A DNA stretch of 35,329 nucleotides from NCBI GenBank assembly GCA_963169295.1, contig CAUJDD010000003.1, positions 1-35,329 on the forward strand, read 5' to 3'. Every line of letters begins with the position of its first letter. Positions within the stretch are counted from its first letter, which is position 1. The notes beneath the pieces are model-generated. The model searched no databases and was not told where the DNA came from. It saw only the letters and a list, made by a program, of their open reading frames with translations. Positions 16,101-25,009 of the stretch are shown in pieces. The stretch is from UBA4416 sp020846025 (GTDB taxonomy: Bacteria; Bacteroidota; Bacteroidia; B-17B0; Aurantibacillaceae). The position numbers were made by a program, and so were the translations under genes.

Positions 16101-16320
16101 TCCAATAGGTTAGTTCTTCGTAACCCGTAATGATATCGGTTGAGTCGTTTAAATTGGCTTTAATGTTATAATGCACATCTTGTTGCCAGTAATCAGCAAA
16201 AGGCTTTCTGTTTTTCCAGTATAATGGATTTGTTTGAGAACGGTAATCTATATATTCATTCTGAGAGTATATTGCCTCTACAGAAAATATCAAACAAATA
16301 AAAAATAAAAAATACTTCAT
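13129..16320 (-). CDS. Secreted M1-family metallopeptidase with C-terminal barrel-like region
   Basis: A 1063-residue exported zinc peptidase. A signal peptide (MKYFLFFICLIFSVEAIYSQ) precedes an M1 aminopeptidase-type domain with the GMEYPML exopeptidase motif at about 357-363 and the zinc site HEMTHNW (His379, Glu380, His383) plus Glu402 after exactly 18 residues (DEGFTQF). Residues from about 650 to the end do not look like peptidase: they are a series of alternating amphipathic strands (GIKIGAHLNGGYMN, FRWMIGINRAF) ending in an aromatic residue, as in outer-membrane beta-barrels of the surface-antigen/BamA-like type. I infer an outer-membrane anchored peptidase. It is the first gene of the run to rbfA; a TACTTTTG -7 element lies 69 bases upstream. 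Confidence 0.88.
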   Translation of the reverse strand: MKYFLFFICLIFSVEAIYSQNEYIDYRSQTNPLYWKNRKPFADYWQQDVHYNIKANLNDSTDIITGYEELTYWNNSPKPLYYVYFHLYSNAQTKDSYLADLYKNNNYHLKFGKYRQQGYGTNVEKIKSGNEELKTELDNTILKVYLTKPLMPGESVTFQIDFKTYFDKEVIRNRMKLFDAFGNKHYDVVHWYPRISVYDRKFGWNTDQHMDHEFYGDFGSFHVEFTLPNHYILDATGVLQNEKEVLPDTLRAKLDIKNFAKKPWNSPPSTIIKKDGTTKTWIFSAMNVHDFALTADPTYRIGEYKWNDVRCIALVQEPHCIGWQNAPIYIAKVLEVNSYNIGMYHYPKMICADAQDGMEYPMLTLDGGYDPEYRSLLIHEMTHNWFMGMVGSNENYRAFLDEGFTQFYTADTYQFIDGPNLISQPSKSKYEQRFTEQNRILDNQVYNGYMTSTIARGEEVTLNTHSDDFNGAIRHGGGYGAVYYKTATMLKNLEYVLGRALFDKCMQHYFNQWKFAHPYPEDFRNSIIQYSGIDLNWFFDQWLETTKKIDYKIGRIKKGKQKGEYFIKFKRKGDMQMPIDFAVLDKNDSAYLYHIPNTWFEKPVRTNVLPRWIGWGKVKPTYVAKVNLNAKLRNVIIDPSRRLADVDMTNNIKRHKFNITFDSKVYNPLDWKKYEFKARPSLWYNGYDGIKIGAHLNGGYMNTKNVFDLTAWFSTGFGQAYLDSTVRKNSYNIFSFILNYRTSTSKFIKKSNIYTTLKSVDGLESGLLGFEKKSNNDKSRIYIQYKAMLRDLPNDLNYLINKNEWQIQKLNSYLNVGIDHTYNYNRGIGFMNLNMRASAFTQDYDYSSIQYTAVNKNNLGLININTRVFGQLGFGTKLANESMLYAAGANNEDLMDNKYTRSMGFIPPSWGGYGAKTNHFTAGGGLNLRGYAGYLLASKDATGYTSYDYKGMTGASANVEIEFGKLFSFMNIKKLNNTIKLNPYLFGDAGIINTNTPTNALAMSDLLADAGAGIELKIHKWGPLYGVNPLSIRFDMPVFINRLPFAEKDYFQFRWMIGINRAF

Positions 16321-16388
16321 AAGGCTATTTTAACCCTTAAAGATAGTGATTAAAAATGAAATTCTTATGGATTTATACAGTAATCTTA

Positions 16389-16396
16389 CAAAAGTA
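16389..16396 (-). promoter_or_regulatory. -7 element TACTTTTG for the M1 peptidase run
   Basis: A perfect TAnnTTTG on the minus strand between sppA and the M1 gene, with a TTG 22 bases further upstream (complement of 16419-16421, inside the 3' end of sppA). Spacing is slightly long for the Bacteroidota consensus. Confidence 0.4.
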
Positions 16397-16413
16397 AAAA
16401 CTCAATGATATTC

Positions 16414-18189
16414 CTATTCAATTACCATTTCATAAGGCAAACGGGCTTGTACCCCTTTTAACATTAAAACATTTTTTATCTGTTTTAAGTATTGATACTG
16501 AATTCCTAAGTTTTCTTGCATCACTCTGGCTCCTATTTCTTCTTTGGTATTACCTAATAATTCTTCAATCGGGTCTTTTTGTTTAGGTAAACTTTGTATT
16601 TTATATTCACTTAACTTGGCTTGTTTTGCTGCATAAGCAATAGCTTCATTAATTCCTCCTAATTCATCTACCAAATTAATCTTAATAGCATCGGCACCAC
16701 TCCATACACGGCCTTGTCCAACACTATCTACAGCAGATTGTGTTGTTTTTCTGCCTTCTGCCACTTTTTTAGTAAATACATCATAAACGTGTTCTACACT
16801 TTGTTGAATGTAATTATATTCCTCAGTAGATGCTTTTCGTAAAATGGTGCCTACGTCGCTATGTTTATTTGTATTTACAGTATCTATTGTAATACCTAAT
16901 TTTTCAGATAATGCTTTTTGTGCGTTAGGAATTAAACCAAATACACCTATTGAGCCTGTAATAGTATTAGGTTGAGCAAAAATTCTATCGGCGGCACAAC
17001 TAATATAATATCCACCACTTGCTGCTACGTCTCCCATTGATACGATAAATGGTTTTACTTTTTTTGCTAAAACGGTTTCTCTCCAAATCACATCACTTGC
17101 CAATGCACTACCACCTGGAGAATTGACGCGTAATACAATAGCCTTTACATTTTCATCTAATCTAGCGTCTTTAATTGCTTTTGCAATTCTAATACTTCCA
17201 ATTTTATCATCATCGCCCTCTCCACTTTCTATTTCACCAACCGCATAAATTACTGCAATCTTATCTTTTGTAACTTTTGTATTTGTAACACTTTTCACAT
17301 AATCTGATAAGGCAACTAAATTAACCTTTTCTGTTTCTTTTACCTTTATTGTTTTTTTGATGTTACTAAACACTTCATCTTCATACATAACATCATCAAT
17401 TAATTTATATTTTAAAGCATCACTAGGTGTTCTTAACAACAAGCTGTCTGCAATATTATTTAAATATTCTGGTGTTAAGTTACGTGCAATACTTATACCT
17501 TCTGTCATGTGATTCCATAACGAGCCTAAGTAAGTTTTAGTTTGTAAGCGATTGGCTTCACTCATTTTATCAAGCATAAATGGTTCAATGGCACTTTTAA
17601 ATTTACCATGTCTAAAAATTTGTACTTCCATATCTAATTTTTCAAGCATATTCTTGAAAAACATCATTTGAGTGCTTAAGCCTTTTAGTTCCATGCCACC
17701 CTCAGGATTTAAATAAATCTTGTCGGACACACTTGCTACATAATAAGCCTTTTGCGATAAAACCTCTGAATAGGCTACAATAAATTTTTTAGATTTTTTA
17801 AAATCAATCAGAGCATTTCGCACTTCTTCAAGTGTAGCAAAACCTGCAACTGGATTACTTATATCAAGGTAAATACCTTTTATATTTTTATCGTCTTTAG
17901 CCTTTTTAACAGCGGTTAAAAGTTGGTCTAGACCAATAGCTTGTTTAGGCATAAATGGGCCTAAATCAACCTCACCAAAAGGATTTTTAACACCACGTTC
18001 CTTTATTTCATTGTCTAAACTTAATTTAAGGATTGAGTTTTCTTTTGGGGTATAAGCTTTACCATCAGAAAATTTAACTGCATCTGTAACCATACTTGCA
18101 ACAGAAGCTATAACAATTGCCGTTATAACAATACCAGTAATTAATATTCCTAAACATGAACCGAAAAATGCGCCAAAAAACTGTTTCAT
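16414..18189 (-). CDS. sppA: Signal peptide peptidase SppA (67K type)
   Basis: A 591-residue membrane-anchored serine protease that clears cleaved signal peptides and other membrane-proximal peptides on the periplasmic side. One N-terminal helix (about 10-34) is followed by two tandem ClpP-fold domains, the full-length 67K arrangement. The Ser/Lys dyad is visible: Lys198 in the first domain (KFKSAIEPF) and Ser391 in the second (GDVAASGGYYISC), followed by NTITGSIGVFG. Residues match the Escherichia coli pattern. The gene is divergent from folK across 107 bases and precedes the M1 peptidase by 93 bases, so they may share readthrough but the M1 gene appears to have its own promoter. Confidence 0.95.
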   Translation of the reverse strand: MKQFFGAFFGSCLGILITGIVITAIVIASVASMVTDAVKFSDGKAYTPKENSILKLSLDNEIKERGVKNPFGEVDLGPFMPKQAIGLDQLLTAVKKAKDDKNIKGIYLDISNPVAGFATLEEVRNALIDFKKSKKFIVAYSEVLSQKAYYVASVSDKIYLNPEGGMELKGLSTQMMFFKNMLEKLDMEVQIFRHGKFKSAIEPFMLDKMSEANRLQTKTYLGSLWNHMTEGISIARNLTPEYLNNIADSLLLRTPSDALKYKLIDDVMYEDEVFSNIKKTIKVKETEKVNLVALSDYVKSVTNTKVTKDKIAVIYAVGEIESGEGDDDKIGSIRIAKAIKDARLDENVKAIVLRVNSPGGSALASDVIWRETVLAKKVKPFIVSMGDVAASGGYYISCAADRIFAQPNTITGSIGVFGLIPNAQKALSEKLGITIDTVNTNKHSDVGTILRKASTEEYNYIQQSVEHVYDVFTKKVAEGRKTTQSAVDSVGQGRVWSGADAIKINLVDELGGINEAIAYAAKQAKLSEYKIQSLPKQKDPIEELLGNTKEEIGARVMQENLGIQYQYLKQIKNVLMLKGVQARLPYEMVIE

Positions 18190-18296
18190 ATACTTACTAA
18201 AATTTTAAATAAATACTTTTTAATATTCCTTATTAATAAATTAATAATTTTAAGCCTAAAGTTAGTTTACTTTACCTTACATTTACCAATAATTAT

Positions 18297-18788
18297 ATGA
18301 ACGTTATATATTTATGTTTGGGCGGTAATATTGGCCATAGAATAAAACATCTAAATCAGGCTTTAGAGCATATAACACATAAAATTGGGCATGTGTTAAA
18401 AAAATCGAAGATATATGAGACGGAAGCTTGGGGTGTTGCTCAACAACAACCATACTTAAATATGGTGGTGGAAGTACAAACCCTCTTAAAACCAGAGGAA
18501 TTAATAGCTAAATTACTTCAAATTGAAATAACATTAGGTAGAACTCGAAGCAACACCCAAGCCTACGAGGCACGAACCATAGATATTGATATTTTATTTT
18601 ACAATCAATCAGTTATTAATACACCAGAGTTAATCATTCCGCATCCGCGAATGCATCTTCGTAAATTTGTGTTAATACCTATGCAAGATGTAAATTCAGA
18701 TTATATACATCCTATTCTAAATAAAAAAATGATAACTTTATTGCAAGAGTGTCATGATAATCTCAAGGTAAATTTATATCCATCATAA
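18297..18788 (+). CDS. folK: 2-amino-4-hydroxy-6-hydroxymethyldihydropteridine diphosphokinase
   Basis: A 163-residue HPPK, which transfers pyrophosphate from ATP to 6-hydroxymethyl-dihydropterin in folate synthesis. Typical features are the N-terminal YLCLGGNIGHRIKHL, the substrate loop TEAWGVAQQQPYLNMVVEV, the catalytic EARTIDIDILFYN motif and HPRMHLRKFVLIPM. Length is normal. It is followed after one base by a deoxynucleoside kinase gene, a pairing commonly seen in Bacteroidota, and the two probably share a transcript with the OmpA-family gene and RluA gene beyond. Confidence 0.95.
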   Translation: MNVIYLCLGGNIGHRIKHLNQALEHITHKIGHVLKKSKIYETEAWGVAQQQPYLNMVVEVQTLLKPEELIAKLLQIEITLGRTRSNTQAYEARTIDIDILFYNQSVINTPELIIPHPRMHLRKFVLIPMQDVNSDYIHPILNKKMITLLQECHDNLKVNLYPS

Positions 18789-18789
18789 T

Positions 18790-19392
18790 ATGTTTATTTG
18801 TATAGAAGGCAACATTGGTTCAGGAAAAACCACCTTAGCTAAGGCTTTATCCAAACAATTAAAAGCCACATTTTTACCCGAACAATTTGAAGAAAATGCT
18901 TTATTGCCACTTTTTTATAAAGACCAAAAGAAATATGCTTTTCCAACTGAATATTCCTTTTTAATAGATAGACACAAACAACTCACTACTTTTTTTAATA
19001 ACTACAAAAACAAGCAATTAATTATAAGCGATTACCATTTCGATAAATGCATCTGTTTTGCTAAAGCTAATCTTTCTAAAAAAGATTACACTTTTTTTAA
19101 GAAACACTTTAAATCTATTGTAGATACATTACCTACTCCTAATTTAGTTATTTATTTAACCACTTCTACCAAGTTATTAAAATGTAATATTGCTAAAAGA
19201 GGACGAAAAATGGAACAAGATTTGCCAATATCATACCTCGAAAAGTTAAATCTTGTGCTTGATGAATATTATATTCAAAAACATAGATTAAAAACAACTA
19301 TATTAGTACTAAAAATAAAAACTTATAACTCGGCTACTCTTAAAACTTATTGCAAAGAAATTGAACAAGTAATAGAAAAATTAAAAAAATAA
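18790..19392 (+). CDS. Deoxynucleoside kinase
   Basis: A 200-residue P-loop kinase of the deoxyadenosine/deoxyguanosine kinase family, salvaging deoxynucleosides with ATP. The Walker A motif GNIGSGKTT is at residues 7-15; Asp-Tyr in IISDYHFDKCICFA corresponds to the D(R/Y)-type catalytic motif after the Walker B strand, and the LID region is KRGRKMEQDLPISYLEKLN. The start lies one base after the folK stop, so translation is likely coupled. Substrate preference among deoxynucleosides cannot be read from sequence. Confidence 0.88.
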   Translation: MFICIEGNIGSGKTTLAKALSKQLKATFLPEQFEENALLPLFYKDQKKYAFPTEYSFLIDRHKQLTTFFNNYKNKQLIISDYHFDKCICFAKANLSKKDYTFFKKHFKSIVDTLPTPNLVIYLTTSTKLLKCNIAKRGRKMEQDLPISYLEKLNLVLDEYYIQKHRLKTTILVLKIKTYNSATLKTYCKEIEQVIEKLKK

Positions 19393-19403
19393 TTATATTT
19401 ACT

Positions 19404-21362
19404 ATGATGGTTTTAAAACGACTTTTTTTTATTATCTTTTTTATAAGTTGTATTACACAATTAATAGCACAGGTTTATGATGGGCATCTTACTTTTGAAG
19501 GTAAAAACTATTATCAGCAAAAACCATTAACTAATACCACTATTAAAATTGTTGCAAACTCTAAAATCATAAAAGAATTTAATACAAAGGAAGAAAGTAG
19601 CTTTAAAACCGTATTACCCTTCGGAAAAACTTATGACATTTATTTTAGTAATGCAAGAACTCAAAAAATGTTTATTAGAATACATGCCAATGACATACCT
19701 GAAAATAAAAGGCATTATAAAATTACTTACGCACTAGATATTCCGTTTTTTACATTAGATGCAACTAAGGTAGATTCTACTCAATTTACTAAACCTTTTC
19801 ATCAAATTCGATTTGATGGAAACTCAAAATTTGTAGATGACACAGTTTACATGAATACATTCTTACAAAAAGTTTATATCAAAAAACCTGAGCCTAAAAA
19901 AGATACAACGGTTCCAATATTAACTACCGAAAAAATTAAAGAATACTTACAATTAGCAGGTAAGCTACATCTAGATAATGATAAAAAAACACCAATTAGA
20001 AATAAAACCGTTGTCATTAAAAATAAAAAAGGAGAGGTAGTTGCCAAAGTTCAAACAAGTAACCAGGGCAAGTTTGTTTTTAAAAATGTAGCCTCTGATA
20101 ATTTTGAAACACTTGAAGTCATTGTTCCGCAGAATGAAAACCCAACAAATCAAAAAATTTTGTTATCAACTGCAGATGGTGAAACTATTGAGTCTGTTTT
20201 ATTTGACCCTAACTTTAATTTTATTTTTAAAAATATAAATAACCAATTATCAGATAAACTAGAAAATAACGAATACAGTTATTTTATTTCAGCAAAATTA
20301 ATTGCCACTAACGAAACTGAAAAAAAGATAGGGGCAAATAAAACCATCTATCTATTAAATAATAAAAACACCGTAATTCAAAAAGCTAAAACAAATTCCT
20401 TAGGAATATTTTATTTTAAAAATATTGTGCCTGGCTACGAATATCGTATTGCCTACGATAGCGCCGATGCAGAGTTAAACTTTATTATGAATTTATATAG
20501 CCTAAAGGATAAATTTATTAGAAGACTAGATTCGGTTGCTAATAAAAAATTCATCTATAAATTTTTAGCAATAAGTGATGATAACTTTAATGAGTTATTA
20601 GTAGATGAAAACGAATTGAAAATGAATTTCACAGGACGGCTTTATGGCAATAACAAAAATAACCCACTTGCTGATATGAAAGTATTGTTACTCAATGATA
20701 AATTTCAAACCATTGATTCGGCAACTACCAACAAAGAAGGTGATTTTAGTTTTAAACATCTACCATATACTAAACAAGTTTTGTTAACCATAAACAATGA
20801 AAACAGTATTCTTGAGTCCTTTAATAATATAATGGTTTTTGATAATAGTGATAATTTAATAAAATTGGTATCGCTTATAAAAGGTAAAAAATTTCAATAT
20901 AAACCCTTAAAAACAGAGTTTAGCAAATTAGCCGATATTTATGTTGAAGATCCATGGCTTTCTTTAGTTGAGAAAAAAGCAGGTACGGATGTTACAAAAC
21001 AAAGTAATACCACAATTATGGAAAACATTTTATTTGAATTTAATAAGGCAGATTTACAACCTCAATCTCAACTTACATTAGATAAAGTAGTTTTAGCACT
21101 AAAAAATAACGAACAATTATCTATTGAACTTAGTGCACACTCCGATAGTAAAGGTAGTGATTCTTACAACTTAATACTTAGCGAGCGCCGTGCAAACTCA
21201 GCTAAAAATTACATTATCTCAAAAGGAATAGATGGTAGTCGTATTATCGCCAAAGGGTATGGCGAATCTAAACTACTCAACAACTGCGGGAATGATGTAA
21301 TATGTAGTGATGATGAACACGCTATGAATCGTCGCTTAGAGTTTAAGTTGATTTTTAAATAA
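19404..21362 (+). CDS. OmpA-family outer-membrane protein with four Ig-like repeats
   Basis: A 652-residue exported protein. After a signal peptide (ending near QLIAQ) there are four related beta-sandwich segments, each with an X-L-T/H-G-K-like opening, a middle xxKxVxxxxNK pattern and a GxFxFK(N/H)-type motif (for example NQGKFVFKNV, SLGIFYFKNI, KEGDFSFKHL), resembling carboxypeptidase-regulatory or Cna-B-like folds. The C-terminal about 110 residues are an OmpA peptidoglycan-binding domain (ILFEFNKADLQPQSQLTLD, AHSDSKGSDSYNLILSERRA, GYGESKLLNNC, NRRLEFKL). It probably anchors the outer membrane to the cell wall. Two adjacent ATG codons (19404, 19407) are possible starts. The downstream RluA gene is 7 bases away. 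Confidence 0.9.
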   Translation: MMVLKRLFFIIFFISCITQLIAQVYDGHLTFEGKNYYQQKPLTNTTIKIVANSKIIKEFNTKEESSFKTVLPFGKTYDIYFSNARTQKMFIRIHANDIPENKRHYKITYALDIPFFTLDATKVDSTQFTKPFHQIRFDGNSKFVDDTVYMNTFLQKVYIKKPEPKKDTTVPILTTEKIKEYLQLAGKLHLDNDKKTPIRNKTVVIKNKKGEVVAKVQTSNQGKFVFKNVASDNFETLEVIVPQNENPTNQKILLSTADGETIESVLFDPNFNFIFKNINNQLSDKLENNEYSYFISAKLIATNETEKKIGANKTIYLLNNKNTVIQKAKTNSLGIFYFKNIVPGYEYRIAYDSADAELNFIMNLYSLKDKFIRRLDSVANKKFIYKFLAISDDNFNELLVDENELKMNFTGRLYGNNKNNPLADMKVLLLNDKFQTIDSATTNKEGDFSFKHLPYTKQVLLTINNENSILESFNNIMVFDNSDNLIKLVSLIKGKKFQYKPLKTEFSKLADIYVEDPWLSLVEKKAGTDVTKQSNTTIMENILFEFNKADLQPQSQLTLDKVVLALKNNEQLSIELSAHSDSKGSDSYNLILSERRANSAKNYIISKGIDGSRIIAKGYGESKLLNNCGNDVICSDDEHAMNRRLEFKLIFK

Positions 21363-21369
21363 TTTATAC

Positions 21370-22086
21370 ATGTCCCAAGCACCTGAACTTATTGACGCCA
21401 ATCAAATTATTTTTGAGGACAATCATTTAATTGTAATTAATAAAAGGCCATCTGAAATTGTTCAAGGTGATAAAACGGGCGATGTTCCTCTTTCAGAAAA
21501 AGTAAAAAACTACATAAAAGTAAGAGATCAGAAACCTGGAAATGTGTTTTGTGGTGTATGTCATAGATTAGATAGACCCGTTTCAGGTATTGTGATATTT
21601 GCCAAAACCAGCAAGGCTTTATCACGTATGAATGACCTATTTAGAGAGAAAACCATTCAAAAAACTTACTGGGCTGTTGTGAAAAATAAACCACCCAAAC
21701 AATCAGACAGACTTATACATTACTTAATTAAAAACGAAAAAAATAATACCTCAAAAGCCTTTTTAACTGAGCGTCAAGGCGCTTTAAAGGCAGAATTAAG
21801 CTATACGCTTAAAGCCTCTATTGCTAATTATCATTTGCTCGAAATTCAACTTCATACAGGACGTCATCATCAAATTAGAGCACAACTAGCTGCTATAGGT
21901 TGTTCAATAAAAGGCGATTTAAAATATGGCTTTGAGCGCTCAAACTCAACTCCATTCATTCACTTACATTCGTTTCAAACTGAATTTATACACCCTGTAA
22001 AACAAGAGAAAATAAAACTCACCTGTTTGCCTAACTTGAATGACACAGTGTGGTGCGAGCTTGTAAAACAATTTCAAACTCAATAA
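21370..22086 (+). CDS. RluA-family pseudouridine synthase
   Basis: A 238-residue pseudouridine synthase that isomerises specific uridines in 23S rRNA or tRNA. The catalytic Asp68 is in HRLDRPVSGIVIFAKT, followed by the conserved TYWAVV strand and LLEIQLHTGRHHQIRAQLA. There is no N-terminal S4 domain, so the protein is the short form of the family. The target site cannot be deduced. It lies 7 bases after the OmpA-family gene, presumably the last gene of the folK run, and the sensor kinase promoter element lies just beyond its stop. Confidence 0.92.
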   Translation: MSQAPELIDANQIIFEDNHLIVINKRPSEIVQGDKTGDVPLSEKVKNYIKVRDQKPGNVFCGVCHRLDRPVSGIVIFAKTSKALSRMNDLFREKTIQKTYWAVVKNKPPKQSDRLIHYLIKNEKNNTSKAFLTERQGALKAELSYTLKASIANYHLLEIQLHTGRHHQIRAQLAAIGCSIKGDLKYGFERSNSTPFIHLHSFQTEFIHPVKQEKIKLTCLPNLNDTVWCELVKQFQTQ

Positions 22087-22093
22087 GAAAATT

Positions 22094-22101
22094 TACTTTT
22101 G
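22094..22101 (+). promoter_or_regulatory. -7 element TACTTTTG before the sensor kinase
   Basis: A perfect TAnnTTTG lies 16 bases before the ATG of the sensor kinase gene and implies a leader of roughly ten bases. No TTG at standard spacing is seen, so only the -7 half is supported. Confidence 0.45.
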
Positions 22102-22117
22102 TAAAATTCAATAAAAA

Positions 22118-25009
22118 ATGAATTTTAAAAGATACATATTCGTTATTACTCTGCTATTACATAAAATAATAGTTGCTCAATATCCTCAATGCTTTACTTA
22201 TAATGATGAAGGTGGGTTGCCAAGTAACGAAATTTACAGCCTTGTTCAAGATAACAAAGGCTTTGTGTGGTTTGGTTGCGATGCAGGATTGTATAAATAT
22301 GACGGTATTAGATGCAGGCTCTACAAGGGGCCAAAACAAAAAGCAAAATCAGTTACTGGCTTAACTATTTCATCAAGTGGCAAGCTTTATTGTTTCAATT
22401 TTCAATCGCAAGTTTTCATGCTACAAGGCGATACACTTATTGAAATTAGCAATCTGTTTCCTAGTAAAATCACCAGCATTACTAGTAATGAAAATGGAGA
22501 AGTTTTTATTAGTCATTCGGGAGGAATTCATATTTACAACGAACAAAAAAATAATTGGACAAAATTTGGAACCAATAATTACGAATTGGCCATTACAACT
22601 AATAGTTATGTAACAAAAAATTCAAAGCACCATCCAAATGATACAGTATTTTTTTTAGAATCAAATGGAATTGCCCAATTTATAAGAGGGAAAAAAGACT
22701 TATTTAAAACGGATATTTTTAAAAAACAATCGCCTGGATTATTTTTTACAGAATATTACAAGCAAAAATTGTGGCTATTTGCAACAGAAAATAATACCAT
22801 TTACAGGTATTCAAAAAACAACATAGAGCCATTCAATAATTCTAATCTATTAAATTTACTAGCTAATCGTAAAATAACTAATGTAATAACATTACCTGAC
22901 GAAAACTTATGGATTTGTACATATAAAGGAATTATTAAATATAACACAGATTCAGAAGTTGCAGAATTATTTTATCCAGAAATATCATTTTCGGATTGTA
23001 CGATGGATCGTGAAGGAAATTACTGGTTCAGCACTCTGCAAACAGGCTTGTTGAGAATTCCTAATATACATCTATTAGTTTGGAATACAGATAATAAATT
23101 ACTAGATAATGATAAGGTTGTAAAAATAACTTATGGAGATGACCATATCTATTTTGCAACTATTGATGGAACTATTGGGAAATTAAATCATAATACACAT
23201 CAACTTACAACGTTTCACACAGGTAATCACGGTGATATACAAAGCTTTGATTATGATATAAATACGAAAACATTACGTTTTTATACAAACAACAATTTAT
23301 TTTCATTAAAAGAAAATACAATTACGCATCAAGATATTGGGGTAAAGGCTATAAAAACGATAAAACAAATTGGTAACGATTGTTTCATTGGTAGCTCACA
23401 TGGCTTATATATAAATAACAAAATTATAAAATCACGTTGGATACGAGAGATAGAATACGATGAGAGCAATCATACAGTGTGGGTAGCAAGCAGCGATGGC
23501 TTAATGAAAGTTGTTTATCAAAATAATGAATGGAGTGCTCAAACTACTTTATTTAAAGGCGAACAAATACTTTCCATCAATTTTGATAAAGAATTAAAAC
23601 TGATTTACGCTTTAACATTTAATGGAAAGATATACTCGGTAAATCAAGATGGTGAAAGTAAATTTGTTTCGGAAATTTTAGATAAAACACAAGCCTTAAA
23701 AATAAAGAAGCATAATGAAATTATATATGTCGCAACCAACAAAGGCCTTTGGAAATACTCTATCAAAAAAAACACATGGGAAACAATAACTAAACTTTCG
23801 GGGCTTGCTTCAGACAATATACAAAGCCTTGTTATTACCAATGAGAACGTGTGGCTTGCTACTGGAAAAGGGGTGCAAAAAATTCCTTTAACCGAAACTT
23901 ACGACAAATCAACGTCTATTGTTTATCTAAAAAAAATAATTGCTGGAAAAACACTCACTCATAATCCTACTAATTTAACACTAAACTATGGCGAATCCCT
24001 TGTACTGTTTCCAGAGGCAAGTACCTACAATAGCAATGGCAATTTTCAATATCTGTATCGCATAAATTCTACAGATACAAGTTGGGTAAAACTACCTTCG
24101 TCCATCGAACAAATTGATATACAAAATATTCCGCCAGGCTTTTTTGAAATTCAATTAAAAGTTATTAATCATTTGGGATTAGATTCGGAAAACACCATTG
24201 TGTTAAGCGGAACCATAAAACCTCCTTTTTGGAAAAGCCTTTGGTTTAATGTGTTAATTGCAATACTGATTTTAGTTCTTTCCTACATTATATATACAAT
24301 TCGCATTCGCAAAATGCAACAATTGCAACGTAAAGAAATAGAACGCATAAATCTTGAAAACGAATTACGATTAAGCAGAGAAACTGCCCTTAAATCACAA
24401 ATGAACCCACATTTTGTGTTTAATGTTTTAAACTCCATTAAGGCATATATCTACAAAAATGATAAGCAAAAAGCCACTTCTTACTTAAACGAGTTTTCTG
24501 ATTTGATTAGAATGTTTTTACAGATGAGCAACAAACCACTCATTTCATTAAGTGAAGAAATTAGGATGCTGAAATTATACATTGACATGGAAGCTATGTT
24601 GCTTGGTGATGACTTTTCGTTCCAGATTAATATTGATGATAATCTTGATATTGAACAAACCTATATGCCATCATTAATTTTGCAGCCTTTTATAGAAAAT
24701 GCTTTTAAGCATGGCTTGCACAATAAACAAGGCAACAAACAACTGATTATTTCTTTTTCACCTTCAACTTCTGATTCAATAGAGATTGAGATTACTGATA
24801 ATGGCATTGGTAGAGTTGCTGCTCAACAAATAAAGGAAACCGAAAAACTCAAGCACGAATCTTTTGCCACAAGTGCAATACAAAAACGTATTGAATTATT
24901 GAACAAACACCATCAAACAGTAAGTTTTATGATTCACGATTTATACGATGAAAATAAGCAAGCTCTGGGTACAACTGTAAAGCTAAAAGTAATACCAAAT
25001 ATAAATTAA
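22118..25009 (+). CDS. LytS-type sensor histidine kinase with two-component propeller
   Basis: A 963-residue membrane kinase. Signal peptide or N-terminal helix (ending near IIVAQ), then a long periplasmic propeller-type sensor made of repeats such as DNKGFVWFGCDAGLYKYDG, DENLWICTYKGIIKYN, NHTVWVASSDGLMKV and NENVWLATGKGVQKI, then a Y_Y_Y Ig-like domain (about 610-700), one transmembrane helix (about 703-727) and a cytoplasmic coiled linker. The His_kinase domain has the phosphoacceptor His765 in QMNPHFVFNVLNSIKAY and ATP-lid residues FIENAFKHGL and DNGIGRVAAQQI. The partner is almost certainly the LytTR response regulator at 26193, but a cassette of two other genes lies between. Its stop codon overlaps that of the convergent small gene by 3-4 bases. 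Confidence 0.93.
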   Translation: MNFKRYIFVITLLLHKIIVAQYPQCFTYNDEGGLPSNEIYSLVQDNKGFVWFGCDAGLYKYDGIRCRLYKGPKQKAKSVTGLTISSSGKLYCFNFQSQVFMLQGDTLIEISNLFPSKITSITSNENGEVFISHSGGIHIYNEQKNNWTKFGTNNYELAITTNSYVTKNSKHHPNDTVFFLESNGIAQFIRGKKDLFKTDIFKKQSPGLFFTEYYKQKLWLFATENNTIYRYSKNNIEPFNNSNLLNLLANRKITNVITLPDENLWICTYKGIIKYNTDSEVAELFYPEISFSDCTMDREGNYWFSTLQTGLLRIPNIHLLVWNTDNKLLDNDKVVKITYGDDHIYFATIDGTIGKLNHNTHQLTTFHTGNHGDIQSFDYDINTKTLRFYTNNNLFSLKENTITHQDIGVKAIKTIKQIGNDCFIGSSHGLYINNKIIKSRWIREIEYDESNHTVWVASSDGLMKVVYQNNEWSAQTTLFKGEQILSINFDKELKLIYALTFNGKIYSVNQDGESKFVSEILDKTQALKIKKHNEIIYVATNKGLWKYSIKKNTWETITKLSGLASDNIQSLVITNENVWLATGKGVQKIPLTETYDKSTSIVYLKKIIAGKTLTHNPTNLTLNYGESLVLFPEASTYNSNGNFQYLYRINSTDTSWVKLPSSIEQIDIQNIPPGFFEIQLKVINHLGLDSENTIVLSGTIKPPFWKSLWFNVLIAILILVLSYIIYTIRIRKMQQLQRKEIERINLENELRLSRETALKSQMNPHFVFNVLNSIKAYIYKNDKQKATSYLNEFSDLIRMFLQMSNKPLISLSEEIRMLKLYIDMEAMLLGDDFSFQINIDDNLDIEQTYMPSLILQPFIENAFKHGLHNKQGNKQLIISFSPSTSDSIEIEITDNGIGRVAAQQIKETEKLKHESFATSAIQKRIELLNKHHQTVSFMIHDLYDENKQALGTTVKLKVIPNIN

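Noticed and set aside
18190..18296. Promoter boxes in the sppA/folK divergent gap
   Set aside because: Only imperfect TAnnTTTA matches with off-range spacings were seen on both strands.
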